A stretch of DNA of 64,000 bases from Chloroflexota bacterium (GTDB lineage Bacteria; Chloroflexota; UBA11872), in assembly GCA_026707285.1 (NCBI GenBank), contig JAPOXD010000019.1, positions 1 to 64,000 of the forward strand, in the 5' to 3' direction. The notes beneath the pieces are model-generated. The model was not told where the DNA came from. It saw only the letters and a list, made by a program, of their open reading frames with translations, and did no database searches. This document shows, one piece after another, positions 17,010 through 24,685 of this stretch. Position numbers and translations under genes: made by a program. The stretch's first letter is position 1; every line of letters starts with the position of its first letter.

Positions 17010-17423
17010 GCGAGCCGCCGCTGGCGCCGCGAACCGCCGCGACGCGCAGACGCCCCCGTCAATCCGGTTTCTTGAGATTCGTCATTCCGGCCTTGAGCTG
17101 GAGTCCAGGGCCACAGAACCTATCGGCCCCCGCGTAGGGGCGACGCATGCGTCACCCCTACCTCTCCGTTCCAGGAGGGCCTTGCGTAGTCGTTCGTCGT
17201 TCCTGCGGAGCTTGTCCTCGCAAAGGCGGGGAGCGGGAATCCACCCTTCATTGAACCTGGGGGCGGATGGAATTCGCCTAGTCATTCTCGAGTCTGGCCG
17301 GCGTTTGCAAGGGTCTCTTTTCCGGGGGGTGGGGGTAATCCGAGCCTTGGACGTGGGATGTGGACCATTTCTGCAAGGGGCTCCGAATCGGGGTCGTTCA
17401 GCCACTCCGCCGGTTTGCCGGGG
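17010..17423. repeat. 414-base gene-free stretch built from palindromic repeat fragments
   Basis: No gene is recognised. The stretch holds pieces of several known-type intergenic repeats: GTCATTCCGGCCTTGAGCTG, the near-perfect palindrome at 17134-17161, and GTTCCTGCGGAGCTTGTCC followed by GGGAGCGGGAATCCA. These look like MITE/REP-like units inserted next to each other. The remainder (about 17280-17423) is AT-richer but has no convincing ORF. Confidence 0.65.
17134..17161. repeat. 28-base near-perfect palindrome
   Basis: GTAGGGGCGACGCATGCGTC followed by ACCCCTAC pairs with itself along its full length apart from one mismatch pair. It has the form of a mobile REP-like hairpin. Confidence 0.75.
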
Positions 17424-17867
17424 CTAACCGAGGATCCCTGGCTCGCCGATCCAACGGACATTTCGCGCAGATTGGCGTGCCGCGCGGTGGAATCTCTCGT
17501 CGGCGGTCCACAGCTCGCAATCGAGCGTTTCGGCCAGAGCTAAGTAGTGGCTGTCGTAAGCCGCGCCCTGTTGGAGCAGGCTCGCCAGCTCCAAGGCCCG
17601 GTGATGAAGTCCCGGCGGCGCATGCAACTCGAGCCCAGACGACAGCAGGAATTCCAGGAGCCCCACGGCCTCCTCCACGCTCAGTTCCTTCTCGACGACC
17701 CGCCGGTGAAGGGCGTTGGTTACCTCCACGGGCATCAAGAACGGAGCCGCCGTTCGCACACCGCGCGTTTCCCATGAACGGGCGATCGCGCGAGCCTCGT
17801 CCGAGTAGTCCTCGTCCACCAGCCACTTGACCGCGAGGCTTGCGTCAACGACGACAGGTCCGTTCAC
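17424..17867 (-). CDS. vapC: PIN-domain toxin, VapC family
   Basis: Ribonuclease toxin of a type II toxin-antitoxin pair. The 147-residue protein carries the PIN acidic set: D8 (VVVDASLAVKWL), E48 (MPVEVTNAL), D105 (GAAYDSHYLALAE) and D123 (LWTADERFH). VapC proteins cut specific RNAs, often tRNA or rRNA; the target here is unknown. The start overlaps the antitoxin stop by four bases (ATGA), so expression is coupled with the antitoxin made first. The 3' side is the repeat-rich gap, a common setting for mobile toxin-antitoxin modules. Confidence 0.9.
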   Translation of the reverse strand: MNGPVVVDASLAVKWLVDEDYSDEARAIARSWETRGVRTAAPFLMPVEVTNALHRRVVEKELSVEEAVGLLEFLLSSGLELHAPPGLHHRALELASLLQQGAAYDSHYLALAETLDCELWTADERFHRAARQSARNVRWIGEPGILG

Positions 17868-18166
17868 GCCCTTCCGTCCATCTGGGTATCACGCGCCTCC
17901 CGCGCTTCCCGGATGAACGCCACGGAATCTCCCCGAAATTTCCGATTCCCCAACAGTTCGTCACGGCTCGCTTCCAGCCGTCCGAAGAAAAACCGGATCG
18001 TGGGGGAATCACCCGCGCCGTTGGCCTCGTCGTTCGTTAGTTCGCGGTCGATGGCCGTCTGGCAGTACTCCCGCATGCTGATGCCCTTGAGCGCGGCCAT
18101 GACCTTCAGGCGACGCTGAAAGCCAGGCTCCAGATCCAGGGTCAGTCGCTTCTTCTTGGCGGCCAT
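17864..18166 (-). CDS. vapB: VapB-type antitoxin, ribbon-helix-helix-like
   Basis: Partner of the PIN toxin. The listed ORF starts too far upstream. ATG 18166 has GGGAGGGG a few bases before it and gives 100 residues. The N-terminus (KKKRLTLDLEPGFQRRLKV, then SMREYCQTAIDREL) matches a ribbon-helix-helix DNA-binding fold. The C-terminal part (FFFGRLEASRDELLGNRKF, then DSVAFIREAREARD) has the amphipathic helices that wrap toxins. By analogy it binds VapC and represses its own promoter. Confidence 0.82.
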   Translation of the reverse strand: MAAKKKRLTLDLEPGFQRRLKVMAALKGISMREYCQTAIDRELTNDEANGAGDSPTIRFFFGRLEASRDELLGNRKFRGDSVAFIREAREARDTQMDGRA

Positions 18167-18209
18167 CGGCGTCCCCTCCCGACAACATCGGTCTCCGCCA
18201 AGGATAGTG

Positions 18210-18239
18210 CAAATACAGAAAAGCGTGTTTCCGCAGCAA
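18210..18239 (-). promoter_or_regulatory. Possible vapBC promoter
   Basis: Reading leftward, TTGCTG and TATTTG are separated by 18 bases and lie 44 bases before the antitoxin start. The surrounding bases are AT-richer than the rest of the region. No clear operator palindrome was seen. Confidence 0.3.
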
Positions 18240-18348
18240 TCCCCGAAAGGGCGGACACACGTCAAATTCGCCGCTGAGTGCCACCGCCCGCTGGATCACT
18301 CAGTCTCAGCAAGGAACCAGCCCGAAGCCGCGCGGCGCCCGCTCTAGC

Positions 18349-19125
18349 TCAGATCGGCACCTCGGTGATGTTCAGCCCGTCGTCGTTCACGTCTACCACC
18401 AGGAATCCCTGGTGCGCGTTCAGGTGGGGATCGGTTCGATCCGGGCCGAGGGTGATCCAGGTGGATGGCGCCGTCTCGCTCCGAATGCCGCTCACCGCGT
18501 CGCTCGTGCGTCGATGCACGTGACCCGAGAAGACGCCCAGCACGCGGTCGTGGCGCTCCAGGACGGCCATGAGCTCGGCGGCGTTTGTCAGCATCACGCG
18601 GTCCAGCCAATCGATGCCGATCGGATGGCAATGGTGGTGGACGAAGAGCACCGTGGACTCGTCGTCGCGAGCAGCCAGCGTGGCATCGAGCCAGGCGAGT
18701 TGTTCGGCTCCCACACGGGCCCCAACGGCGCCGCCCACAGGGTTGGAGTTCAGCACGACCAGCAGCACCCCGCCGCGAACGAGCGCATAGTAGCCGCCGG
18801 GCGCTCCCGCCGGCTCGACGTCATCCGGGAGTGGGAGCGCGTCGGCCAGCATCGCGCCGTCGTCGTGATTTCCCTGCACGAAGAGTTGCAGCATGGTCAC
18901 GTCCCGCGTGATGCGGACGAATTCCGCGTAGGCCGCCGGGCTGGGCGTGCTGGTCTGGTCGCCCAGGTGCACGACGAACTCTGGCGACGGCCGAATGCCG
19001 GCCAGTGCGCGCACCGCCGCTTCCAGATTCACGCGTGCGTCCGCGCCATGCTGCGGCGGCGCGCCGGGCGATAGGAGGTGGGCGTCGCTGAGGATGGCGA
19101 AGCGGAGGTTAGGCGACTGAGCTAT
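18349..19125 (-). CDS. Metallophosphoesterase (CpdA/Icc-like), probable ATA start
   Basis: Calcineurin-like phosphoesterase, possibly a cyclic-nucleotide phosphodiesterase. The ORF track begins at GTG 19032, but the required first metal motif lies upstream in the same open frame: RFAILSDAHLL (DxH). The only start that includes it is ATA 19125 (MAQSPNLRFAILSDAH), preceded by GGAGG with a seven-base spacer. No ATG, GTG or TTG occurs in this upstream part. The ATA overlaps the TAG of the preceding DUF3105 gene (ATAG). Later motifs are all present: HLGDQ, GNHDD, VHHHCHP and SGHVHR. The length is 258 residues. The gene call is strong and the unusual start well supported. Confidence 0.85.
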   Translation of the reverse strand: MAQSPNLRFAILSDAHLLSPGAPPQHGADARVNLEAAVRALAGIRPSPEFVVHLGDQTSTPSPAAYAEFVRITRDVTMLQLFVQGNHDDGAMLADALPLPDDVEPAGAPGGYYALVRGGVLLVVLNSNPVGGAVGARVGAEQLAWLDATLAARDDESTVLFVHHHCHPIGIDWLDRVMLTNAAELMAVLERHDRVLGVFSGHVHRRTSDAVSGIRSETAPSTWITLGPDRTDPHLNAHQGFLVVDVNDDGLNITEVPI

Positions 19126-19748
19126 GGCGCGGCCTCCGGTCCACGGTCCACGAAGTCGCGGTAGAACTCGCGCACCCGGTCAGGGTCGAAGCTGTCCATG
19201 GGCTCCTGCCAATGCCAGGCCACCAGCATGTACTTGGGCACGAGGCCCGCATAGGGCAGGGCGATCAGCTTCACCTCGCCAAATGCGCCGTCGGGCAGGT
19301 CCTCGTGGATGGCCTCAAGCTGCGACACCACCTCGTCGCAATCAGTGTCACAGCGATACAGCAACGCGATGGCTCCGTGCTCCAGGTTGTGCACCCACAG
19401 GCCTTCCTCGACCGGCCGCTCGTACACGCCGTACGGGGCGGTGATGGGGTAGTGGGTTCCGGACGCCGGCGGGACACTGGCGTACTCGATGGGCGTACCC
19501 ACGGGTACGTGTTGGCGGCCTTCGTCGTCGATCCGAATGCGTCGGGCGGCCACTTCGGCGGACGGCGTGTTCGAAACGATCAAGAGAACGATCAGCGCGG
19601 CGACGCCGCCCACCGCGAGCAACACGCCGCCGCCGATTAGCGAACGCCGCAGCCAGCGGCGGCGCCGGGCGATTCGCTGCCGCTCGTGACGAGCCTCGCG
19701 CCGACGTTCGAGTTTGACCGCAGCCCTGGTCCCGCGTCGTCTCGCCAC
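19122..19748 (-). CDS. DUF3105 membrane-anchored protein
   Basis: Function unknown. The long ORF overlaps the gnd start region. GTG 19748, with GGGGA six bases upstream, gives 207 residues. A very basic N-terminal stretch (about residues 1-35) precedes one transmembrane helix (GGGVLLAVGGVAALIVLLIV). The external domain has the DUF3105 pattern: VPPASGTHYP, YGVYERP, VHNLEHGAIALLYRCD with the conserved His pair, and Cys residues in CDTDC. The family often occurs in actinobacteria and Chloroflexota. It is co-transcribed with the metallophosphoesterase (overlapping stop and start), so a shared envelope or signalling role is possible. Confidence 0.8.
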   Translation of the reverse strand: MARRRGTRAAVKLERRREARHERQRIARRRRWLRRSLIGGGVLLAVGGVAALIVLLIVSNTPSAEVAARRIRIDDEGRQHVPVGTPIEYASVPPASGTHYPITAPYGVYERPVEEGLWVHNLEHGAIALLYRCDTDCDEVVSQLEAIHEDLPDGAFGEVKLIALPYAGLVPKYMLVAWHWQEPMDSFDPDRVREFYRDFVDRGPEAAP

Positions 19749-19896
19749 GCCGATCCCCGCTTCTGATTCCTTGGCGCGCGCGATTGTGCCACCGGTGGCA
19801 CGGCCGTCGCGTCGCTCGGCTAGGTCCACGGATCGCGACTTGTGAGTGAGAATGAAAGGCGACGGCCGCCAAGCCCCGTGAGAGGACCACCGCGAC

Positions 19897-21348
19897 ATGC
19901 CTGCCACCGCAGCCGCCGGACTGATCGGCTTAGGCGTCATGGGCCGAAACCTCGCCCTGAATATCGCCTCGCGCGGCTTTCCCCTCGCGGTCTACAACCG
20001 CACCTACAGCCGGACGACGGAGTTCCTGGAGCGCGAGGCTTCCGGCACCGACATCCAGGGTGTCGAGCATTTGGACGATTTCGTCAACGCGTTGGAGCGC
20101 CCGCGGCGAGTGATTCTGATGGTCGATGCCGGACGCGCCGTCGATGCCGTTTTGGATCAGCTCATTCCGCTGCTCGATCCCGGCGACACCATCGTGGACG
20201 GCGGGAACTCCTTCTATGCCGACACCGAGCGACGCATCGAGGTCGTCGAGGGCGCCCGGATGCGGTACCTGGGAACCGGCATCAGCGGCGGCGAGACCGG
20301 CGCGCGCTACGGCCCCTCGATCATGCCCGGCGGCGACGAGGATGCCTATGCGCGGCTGGAGCCCATCCTCGCCCGGATCGCCGCCCAGGTTGACGACGGC
20401 CCCTGCGTGACCCATGTCGGCCGTCGCAGCGCTGGACATTATGTCAAGATGGTCCACAACGGCATCGAATACGGCGACATGCAGCTCATCGCCGAGGCCT
20501 ACAGCTTTCTGGCCGCGGCGGGCTATCGACCCGACGAGCTTGCCGGCATTTTCTCCGCTTGGAACCAAACCGACCTCGAGTCCTATCTAATTGAGATCAC
20601 GGCGGATATCTTCAAGGTGCGGGACGCCGACGGCGACGGGTTCCTGGTCAATGCCATCCTCGACCAGGCCGGCCAGAAGGGCACCGGACGCTGGACCTCG
20701 CGCGACGCGCTCGATCTGGGGACGCCAATCCCAACCATCGACGCCGCCGTGTGGTCGCGCCACATCTCGGCGCTCAAGGACGAGCGCGTCGCGGCAGCGC
20801 CGGTGCTCCGTCCACAGGGCGCGCCGCGGATCGAACGCTTCGATGGCCTCGTCGAATCCGTGCGCCAGGCGCTCTACGCGGCCAAGGTGTGCTCCTACGC
20901 CCAGGGCATGTCCCTGCTCCGGGCCGCGTCCGAGGCCTACGCCTACGAGCTAGAGCCCGCGGAGCTGGCGCGAATCTGGAAGGGCGGCTGCATCATTCGC
21001 GCCCGCCTGCTGGGAGACATCCAACGGGCCTTCACCGCCGACCCATCGCTGGTGAATCTCCTGCTGGACGAGGAGTTCCGTGCGCAGTTGGCCGAAGCAG
21101 ACGAGGGCTGGCGCCGGGTCGTGACCAGCGCCAAGAACGCCGGGCTGCCGTTCGCCGCCATGAGCGCCTCGTTGGACTACTACGACGCCTACCGATCCGA
21201 CCGGCTGCCCACGAATCTCACGCAGGCCCAGCGCGACTACTTCGGCGCGCACACCTACCAACGCGTCGACCGGCAGGGCGTGTTCCACACGCAGTGGGAG
21301 CAGGGAGCGAACGCCGGCGCCGCTAGCAGCGATCCAGTCGACGGCTGA
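19897..21348 (+). CDS. gnd: 6-phosphogluconate dehydrogenase, decarboxylating
   Basis: Oxidises and decarboxylates 6-phosphogluconate to ribulose 5-phosphate with NAD(P)H formation, in the oxidative pentose phosphate pathway. The 483-residue protein has GLIGLGVMGRNLALN, VDGGNSFYADTERR, GTGISGGETGARYGPSIMPG and the catalytic-Lys segment GHYVKMVHNGIEYGDMQ. The usual 'SGGEEGAR' reads SGGETGAR here. The C-terminal half (DQAGQKGTGRWTS, IWKGGCIIRA) is complete. The length is that of the long decarboxylating type. AGAGGA lies about 12 bases before the ATG. No zwf or pgl is in the window. Confidence 0.95.
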   Translation: MPATAAAGLIGLGVMGRNLALNIASRGFPLAVYNRTYSRTTEFLEREASGTDIQGVEHLDDFVNALERPRRVILMVDAGRAVDAVLDQLIPLLDPGDTIVDGGNSFYADTERRIEVVEGARMRYLGTGISGGETGARYGPSIMPGGDEDAYARLEPILARIAAQVDDGPCVTHVGRRSAGHYVKMVHNGIEYGDMQLIAEAYSFLAAAGYRPDELAGIFSAWNQTDLESYLIEITADIFKVRDADGDGFLVNAILDQAGQKGTGRWTSRDALDLGTPIPTIDAAVWSRHISALKDERVAAAPVLRPQGAPRIERFDGLVESVRQALYAAKVCSYAQGMSLLRAASEAYAYELEPAELARIWKGGCIIRARLLGDIQRAFTADPSLVNLLLDEEFRAQLAEADEGWRRVVTSAKNAGLPFAAMSASLDYYDAYRSDRLPTNLTQAQRDYFGAHTYQRVDRQGVFHTQWEQGANAGAASSDPVDG

Positions 21349-21653
21349 GGGATTCCACCGGCGGACCAGCACCGGGAAGACCAGCGGCAACCGGCACGGT
21401 GTCATACAGCTTCGAGCTATCCGTCGCTAGCAGTTGCGTCGCAGGCGCGTTCCGCGTCGCCACCCAAGGTGAACGGTTCGCTACAGTGCCTGACGTGAGC
21501 GCCCGCGGGGCGGTCTGGTTGTGAAGGACGTACACCCCGCGGAGCGTCCACACCCAGCCTATTCGTCGTAACGGCACTCGTGATGCTCCCATGTACCGTT
21601 CCTACTCGCAGCGCGCGCCGGGATGCCCGCCGGTATCCCGCGCTTGCGTCTCG
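21349..21653. other. 305-base gap between convergent genes, inverted repeat only
   Basis: No gene is supported; the small ORFs here match nothing I recognise. One inverted repeat, CCGCGGGG (21503-21510) with CCCCGCGG (21535-21542), encloses 24 bases and could end transcription from either side. The stretch is somewhat richer in AT than the flanking genes. Confidence 0.5.
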
Positions 21654-22556
21654 CTATAGCGCCGACTTCGGAAATCGCGCGTAGGCGCTCACCGGCACGC
21701 CGTACCCCCCGGCCTGACCAAGCCGCAGGTCCACCGCCGCCCCGGAGAGCATGCGGGCCTGGGTTGGCGTCACGCCGAGGTCGCGCACCAACCGCTCCTC
21801 CATCGCCGCCGTGGCCAGTCGCAGCGCTTCCGTCAGGTCGTCGGCCACGCCCACGGTCATCACATGCGTCGCCGTCTCGAACCAGGGCCATTCGAGGGAC
21901 TCCCCGCGCAGCACGTCCAGCGTCACGTCGATCTCGGCGGTGATGTTCACCCCGGAGTGCGCCTCGGCGTCACCCATGGTGGCGTGCACGTCACCGATGC
22001 CGAAGAGCGCGCCCGGCGCTCGCACCGGCAGATACACCGTGGTTCCGGCGGCGATCTCGTTGAAATCCAAGTTGCCGCCATGGTCGCCGAGGCTGAGGGT
22101 CATGATGCTGCCCGCGGCCGGCGCCACGCCGATCGTGCCCACCATCGGGCGCGCCGGCAGAGTGACGCGACCCGCGAACAGGACGTCGTCGCCTTCCACG
22201 TCGAAGGGCTCGATGCCCGGATCCACCGGCTGTTCGCCCAGAATGCCGGTACCCGGCAGCGCCGCCACGTATCCGCGTGGCGAGAGCCGAATTGCCTCGA
22301 TCGCCACGCGCAGCGTGTCGCCGGACGCCGCGTCTCTCACGCCGATCGGTCCCGTGCACGGATTCATGCGACCCGGCGTGCGCCGGCGGGCGAAGGCGTC
22401 GACATCGAGATCGTCGCAATGCCCGTCGTAGGCGTCTCGGGCCTCGACCGTGAGACGAGCGTGCGACGGAACCCAGACGACCGGCGACGCGTCCGCGTCG
22501 AATTCACAGGTGGCATTACGCGCCGAGATGCGCCGGCGCTCTACCTCTGCATTCAC
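21654..22556 (-). CDS. Acetamidase/formamidase family protein
   Basis: Hydrolyses short-chain amides such as acetamide or formamide to the acid and ammonia. The 618-codon ORF is misleading: its first half is a shadow of uvrC. GTG 22556 follows AAGGAGG and overlaps the uvrC stop (GTGA), giving 300 residues. Family features are the early VEARDAYDGHCD segment, NPCTGPIGVRDAASGD, the Gly-rich MTLSLGDHGGNLDFNEI and IGDVHATMGDAEAHSGV. Translation is coupled to uvrC, an odd functional pairing. Amide use would fit the hydantoinase genes further along. Confidence 0.88.
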   Translation of the reverse strand: MNAEVERRRISARNATCEFDADASPVVWVPSHARLTVEARDAYDGHCDDLDVDAFARRRTPGRMNPCTGPIGVRDAASGDTLRVAIEAIRLSPRGYVAALPGTGILGEQPVDPGIEPFDVEGDDVLFAGRVTLPARPMVGTIGVAPAAGSIMTLSLGDHGGNLDFNEIAAGTTVYLPVRAPGALFGIGDVHATMGDAEAHSGVNITAEIDVTLDVLRGESLEWPWFETATHVMTVGVADDLTEALRLATAAMEERLVRDLGVTPTQARMLSGAAVDLRLGQAGGYGVPVSAYARFPKSAL

Positions 22557-24502
22557 AGGGCCTCCTTCAGCGCCCGCGCGGCGCTGGCGGTCATGCCGTC
22601 GACGGTGGCGAGTTCCGTCGCCGATGCTTGCCGAATCTGCTCCAGCGAGCCAAAAGCGCGGATCAGGGCCCGCTTGCGCTTCGGGCCGATGCCCGGGATT
22701 TCGTCCAGGATCGACCGCCGCCCTTTCTTCGTGCGCAGCTTGATGTGAAAGCTCACCGCGAACCGATGCGCCTCGTCGCGAATCCGTTGCACCAGCCGCA
22801 TGCCGTCGCTGTCGTGGGGGAGCCGAATCGGCGCCGAGCGGCCGGGAACGAAGAGCTCCTCGTGCTGTTTGGCGATCGCGGCCAGCGGGATTTCCACCGG
22901 ATCGATGGCGAACTCCCGGAACACGTCCAGCGCCGCGCTCAGCTGGCCCTTCCCGCCGTCGATGAGCACCAGGTCCGGCGCCGAACCCCATTCGCTGCTC
23001 GAGCCCGCCGTTACGTTGGTTGGCGCGGGCAACTCCGTGTCGGGGTCCATCTCCCGCAGCGGGACGACGGCCAGCGCGCGCCGTCCCAACGTGCCCTCGG
23101 CGGCCTCCCGACCGGCGGCGACCTCGGTAAAACGCGCAAAGCGGCGCCGCAGCACTTCCCGCATGGATTCGAAGTCGTCGTTGCCCGGCTGGTTTCGGAT
23201 CTTGAAGCGCCGGTACTTGCCCTTCTTGGCCACCCCGTCCTCGAAGACCACGAGCGAGCCCACGACCAACGATCCCTGGATGTGGGAGATGTCGTAGGCC
23301 TCGACGCGCCGGGGCAGACGGTCGAGTCCCAGCGCCGTGCCGATTTCGAGCAGGGCCTGGCGGAGCTTGCGGCCGGAGTTGAGCCAGCGAGCCCGCTCGA
23401 TCTGCAGCGTGTCGCGCACGTTGCGGGCGGCCATGGCCACGAGCTTGCGCTTCTGGCCGCGCTGCGGGGCGCGGACCTCGACCTTCGCGCCGCGCAGGGT
23501 GCTCAGCCATGCGGCCAGCGGCTCCGGATCTGAAAGCCGCGCCGATGTCAACACCAGGAGCGGCACCTCGGGCGCGCGGTCGTAGTACTCGCGCACGAAG
23601 TCGTCGAGCATTTCGCCGTCCGTCTCCTCGCCCGTCACCGCCAGCTCGTAGGTGCCGCGCCCGATCATCTTTCCGCCGCGGATTCGCAGCACGGTTGCCT
23701 GGGCCTCGCGCCCCTCGCGCGCCGCGGCGATGACGTCGATCTGGCCGCCGCGCAGGTCGATGATCTTCTGCTCGGCGACGACCTTGTCAATCGCCTTGAG
23801 CCGGTCGCGATGCTTGGCCGCGGCCTCGTAGTCGTGCGACTCGGCGGCGCTCCACATCTGGGCGGTGAGTCGCTCCACCACGTGGTCATAGTCGCCGCGC
23901 ATGAATCCAACGGCGCCGTCCACGACCGCCGCGTACTCCTCCACGGTGCAATAGCGCGTGCAGGGCGCGATGCACAGCCCCAGGTGGAACTTCAGGCACG
24001 GCCGCGGGATCGGCGTGCCCATGTCGATGGTGCACGTGCGATAAGGAAACAGCCGGTTGAGCAACTTGAGCGTCTGTCGCACCGATTTGGCGCTGGTGAA
24101 CGGTCCGAAGTAGAGCGCGCCGTCCCTCAAGATGCGGCGGGTCGTGCCGACGCGCGGGTACGTCTCACCGACCGTGATCTTGACGTAGAGGTATCCCTTG
24201 TCGTCGCGAAAGGTGACGTTGAACGGCGGACGGTGTTCCTTGATGAGGTTGTTTTCCAGCAGGAGGGCCTCGACCTCGGAATCGGTGACGATCACCTCAA
24301 GATCGGCCACACGCTGCACGAGAGATACCGTCTTGGTCGAATGGTCGCCGCGCCGGAAATAGCTGCGCACGCGGCTGCGGAGGGAGCGCGCCTTGCCGAT
24401 GTACAGCACGTTGCCCTGCGTACCGCGCATGAGGTAGGCGCCGGGCGCGTCAGGCAGCCCGGCGAGTTTTTCCTCCACCGCGGCGCTGACCGTGGGGGGC
24501 AC
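22553..24502 (-). CDS. uvrC: UvrABC system protein C
   Basis: Makes both incisions in nucleotide excision repair after UvrA/UvrB find damage. It has 649 residues. The GIY-YIG nuclease domain is at 15-95 (DAPGAYLMRG, NVLYIGKARSLRSRVRSYF). The small Cys-containing segment CLKFHLGLCIAPCTRYC is near 170. The UVR domain lies near 200-240 and the RNase H-like domain at about 390-545 (AYDISHIQGS, LVLIDGGKGQL). Two helix-hairpin-helix motifs end the protein (LDEIPGIGPKRKRALIRAFG, then ATVDGMTASAARAL). The start is GTG with AAGGAG about ten bases upstream. The acetamidase gene is translationally coupled downstream. Confidence 0.96.
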   Translation of the reverse strand: MPPTVSAAVEEKLAGLPDAPGAYLMRGTQGNVLYIGKARSLRSRVRSYFRRGDHSTKTVSLVQRVADLEVIVTDSEVEALLLENNLIKEHRPPFNVTFRDDKGYLYVKITVGETYPRVGTTRRILRDGALYFGPFTSAKSVRQTLKLLNRLFPYRTCTIDMGTPIPRPCLKFHLGLCIAPCTRYCTVEEYAAVVDGAVGFMRGDYDHVVERLTAQMWSAAESHDYEAAAKHRDRLKAIDKVVAEQKIIDLRGGQIDVIAAAREGREAQATVLRIRGGKMIGRGTYELAVTGEETDGEMLDDFVREYYDRAPEVPLLVLTSARLSDPEPLAAWLSTLRGAKVEVRAPQRGQKRKLVAMAARNVRDTLQIERARWLNSGRKLRQALLEIGTALGLDRLPRRVEAYDISHIQGSLVVGSLVVFEDGVAKKGKYRRFKIRNQPGNDDFESMREVLRRRFARFTEVAAGREAAEGTLGRRALAVVPLREMDPDTELPAPTNVTAGSSSEWGSAPDLVLIDGGKGQLSAALDVFREFAIDPVEIPLAAIAKQHEELFVPGRSAPIRLPHDSDGMRLVQRIRDEAHRFAVSFHIKLRTKKGRRSILDEIPGIGPKRKRALIRAFGSLEQIRQASATELATVDGMTASAARALKEAL

Positions 24503-24685
24503 GCTGGCGAATCTCCTTGTTGGGCGCGAGCACAGGCGCTTCTTGGATCGATTCTAGTGCGATGACATCGCGACCGGCCTCTGGCTCAGCGAGGATTCGG
24601 TGGCCCGGCACACGGGAGACGCCAGCCGCGCGGGTAGAATGCGATCTAGTCGACTACCTTCGCGGGCATCGAAGCCCGCGCACGC
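24503..24685. promoter_or_regulatory. Divergent start region of uvrC and the AI-2E-family gene
   Basis: A TAGAAT -10-like box faces left at 24551-24556 (ATTCTA on the plus strand), 49 bases before uvrC. Another TAGAAT faces right at 24635-24640. Neither has a good -35 box. A LexA-type palindrome was not seen. Confidence 0.35.
24661..24680 (+). other. Perfect 7-base hairpin just before the AI-2E-family start
   Basis: CGCGGGC-atcgaa-GCCCGCG forms a perfect stem ending five bases before the GTG start. The start has no Shine-Dalgarno sequence, so the hairpin may affect initiation in the leader RNA. Confidence 0.5.

Noticed and set aside
17010-17423. CRISPR-like array
   Set aside because: Repeated motifs are different palindromic fragments without regular spacing or unique spacers, and no cas gene is in the window.
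22557-23510. N-terminal half of the 618-codon ORF ahead of the acetamidase
   Set aside because: This part lies entirely inside uvrC in another frame and is Arg/Gly/Ala-rich with no domain. The acetamidase begins at GTG 22556.
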